The translations under genes were made by a program, and so were the position numbers. 14,713 nucleotides of DNA from CAZQKE01 sp964593865 (GTDB lineage Bacteria > Chloroflexota > Anaerolineae > JAAYZQ01). Numbering within the stretch: position 1 is the first letter of the stretch; the number at the start of each line of letters is the position of its first letter. The stretch spans positions 1-14,713 of the forward strand of contig CAZQKE010000029.1 of the NCBI GenBank assembly GCA_964593865.1, written 5' to 3'. Shown here piece by piece: positions 13,730 to 14,713 of this stretch. The notes beneath the pieces are model-generated. The model was not told the DNA's origin. It saw only the letters and a program-made list of their open reading frames with translations, and made no database searches.

Positions 13730-14571
13730 TGCCGGAAGGCAGACCTGGTTTTGAGCCGGTTTATCCCCCCGCTGTCTGGCGGTTGCTTCTGGATGGTGAG
13801 GCCGACGGCGCTACCAACATGGCCATAGACGAGGCTGTCCTGATCGCCGTGGTGGAAGGTTCCAGCCTGCCCACGTTGCGTTTTTATAGCTGGTTTCCGC
13901 CTTGCCTGAGCCTGGGGCGCAATCAACCGCTGGCCGATGTAGATCGCTCTGCCTGCGCCCGCGCCGGGGTGGACGTGGTGCGGCGGCCCACCGGCGGGCG
14001 GGCCATCCTCCACACCGACGAACTGACCTATTCCCTGACTTTGCTCCAGAGCGATCCCCGGGCTACGGGCGATGTGGTGGAGAGCTACCGCCGTCTCAGC
14101 GAAGGGTTGCTGGCCGGATTGCGGTTGCTGGGGGTTGATGTCCATCAGGCGCGACCGGCCAGAAAACCCGGCGATCCGAGCGCCATCTGTTTCGAGACGC
14201 CGTCTGATTATGAAATCACCGTCGGGGGACGCAAACTGGTGGGTAGCGCACAGTGGCGGGCGCGGGGCGGCGTCTTGCAGCACGGCAGCCTGCCGCTCCA
14301 CGGCGATCTGGCCCGCATTGTGGATTGCCTGGCCCTGACGCCGGGAGAGCAGGCGGCCCAACGGTTGCAGGTCCGCCAGCGAGCAGCGACACTGGGAGAG
14401 GTCCTGGGGCGTGTTGTCTCTTTTGCGGAAGCAGCTCAAGCCCTGGCTGCCGGATTTGCTCAGGCATTGAGCCTGACCCTGATCCCGGCCTCTCTTACCG
14501 AAAGAGAGTGGACGCTGGCCGCTGAAATCCGCCGCCGCTACGCTTCGCCGGGGTGGACCGGGCGCCGCTGA
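13729..14571 (+). CDS. lipM: LipM/LplA-family octanoyl or lipoyl protein transferase
   Basis: The 280-residue cytoplasmic enzyme attaches octanoyl or lipoyl groups to a carrier protein such as GcvH, the first step in making lipoylated dehydrogenases. Family motifs are clear: 'RRPTGGRAILHTDELTYSL' (85-103) and 'GRKLVGSAQWRARGG' (167-181) with Lys169, then 'LQHGSLPL'. Cys154 in 'SAICFETPSDYE' matches the position of the catalytic cysteine of B. subtilis LipM (Cys150), and the length is close to LipM (278). A LplA-type ligase that uses free lipoate is the alternative, but Cys154 and the size favour LipM. It is divergent from the hydroxylase gene, with its own promoter, and coupled to a minicistron at its start. 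Confidence 0.82.
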   Translation: MPEGRPGFEPVYPPAVWRLLLDGEADGATNMAIDEAVLIAVVEGSSLPTLRFYSWFPPCLSLGRNQPLADVDRSACARAGVDVVRRPTGGRAILHTDELTYSLTLLQSDPRATGDVVESYRRLSEGLLAGLRLLGVDVHQARPARKPGDPSAICFETPSDYEITVGGRKLVGSAQWRARGGVLQHGSLPLHGDLARIVDCLALTPGEQAAQRLQVRQRAATLGEVLGRVVSFAEAAQALAAGFAQALSLTLIPASLTEREWTLAAEIRRRYASPGWTGRR

Positions 14572-14642
14572 ATCGTTACTTCATAATAACCTGCGTTGCA
14601 TTGCGGGCCTGTGTCTGTGCTTCTAGTTACCCCCCAATATAT

Positions 14643-14671
14643 TTGCCAACGTTGCCAAAGGATGGTATCAT
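14643..14671 (+). promoter_or_regulatory. Promoter for the gene at the right edge
   Basis: TTGCCA (14643-14648) and TATCAT (14666-14671) are 17 bp apart. An ATG follows 22 bases after the -10 box. The rest of the 142 bp after the transferase gene shows no clear terminator. Confidence 0.5.
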
Positions 14672-14692
14672 GTAGCCGGAGCAGAGACGATC

Positions 14693-14713
14693 ATGAGTCG
14701 ATCTTTGATTGAC
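14693..14713 (+). CDS. Start of a further gene, cut by the window edge
   Basis: Seven codons (MSRSLID) follow an ATG placed behind a good promoter; GGAG lies 11 bases upstream. The rest is outside the window, so the product cannot be named. Confidence 0.3.

Overview
This 14.7 kb window is GC-rich chromosomal DNA that looks like a Chloroflexota (Anaerolineae/Caldilinea-like) genome. That placement is inferred from gene content and style: a YfhO-type membrane protein, an AmaP/Asp23-like protein, a fused Fe-S/molybdopterin hydroxylase, a DUF3800 remnant, and families of short palindromic and octamer repeats between and inside genes. No rRNA, tRNA, CRISPR array or transposase gene was seen.

Left part (1-4.1 kb). 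A 5'-truncated YfhO-family gene runs rightward and is read in frame through a palindromic, MITE-like repeat at the window edge. It is followed by an AmaP-like alkaline-shock membrane anchor with its own promoter. A small secreted or lipoprotein-like protein of unknown function lies on the minus strand, divergent from scpB (chromosome segregation and condensation protein B).

Middle part (4.0-10.2 kb, minus strand). A five-gene transport operon reads right to left: two BPD_transp_2 permeases, a BMP/PnrA-type substrate-binding lipoprotein, a double-domain ATPase and an MFS transporter. The first four make a complete nucleoside-type (BMP family) ABC importer. The MFS gene overlaps the ATPase stop codon (ATGA) and runs convergently into the 3' end of scpB.

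Spacer (10.23-10.75 kb). This 519 bp holds a tandem octamer repeat array, a candidate small structured RNA on the plus strand with a recognisable promoter and T-tract terminator, and the C-terminal remnant of a DUF3800 gene that abuts this RNA.

Right part (10.75-14.7 kb). A 930-residue fusion of a 2x[2Fe-2S] domain and a molybdopterin domain carries xanthine-dehydrogenase-type active-site Glu and Arg residues. Divergent from it is a LipM/LplA-family octanoyl/lipoyl transferase, preceded by a well-formed promoter and a five-codon minicistron. The window ends at a promoter and the first codons of another gene.

The most coherent functional reading is purine nucleoside or base salvage: the BMP-type importer brings in the purine and the molybdenum hydroxylase oxidises the base. 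The link rests on adjacency and on conserved active-site residues, not on direct evidence. The most novel-looking items are the candidate RNA beside the DUF3800 remnant and the repeat family that has entered reading frames.
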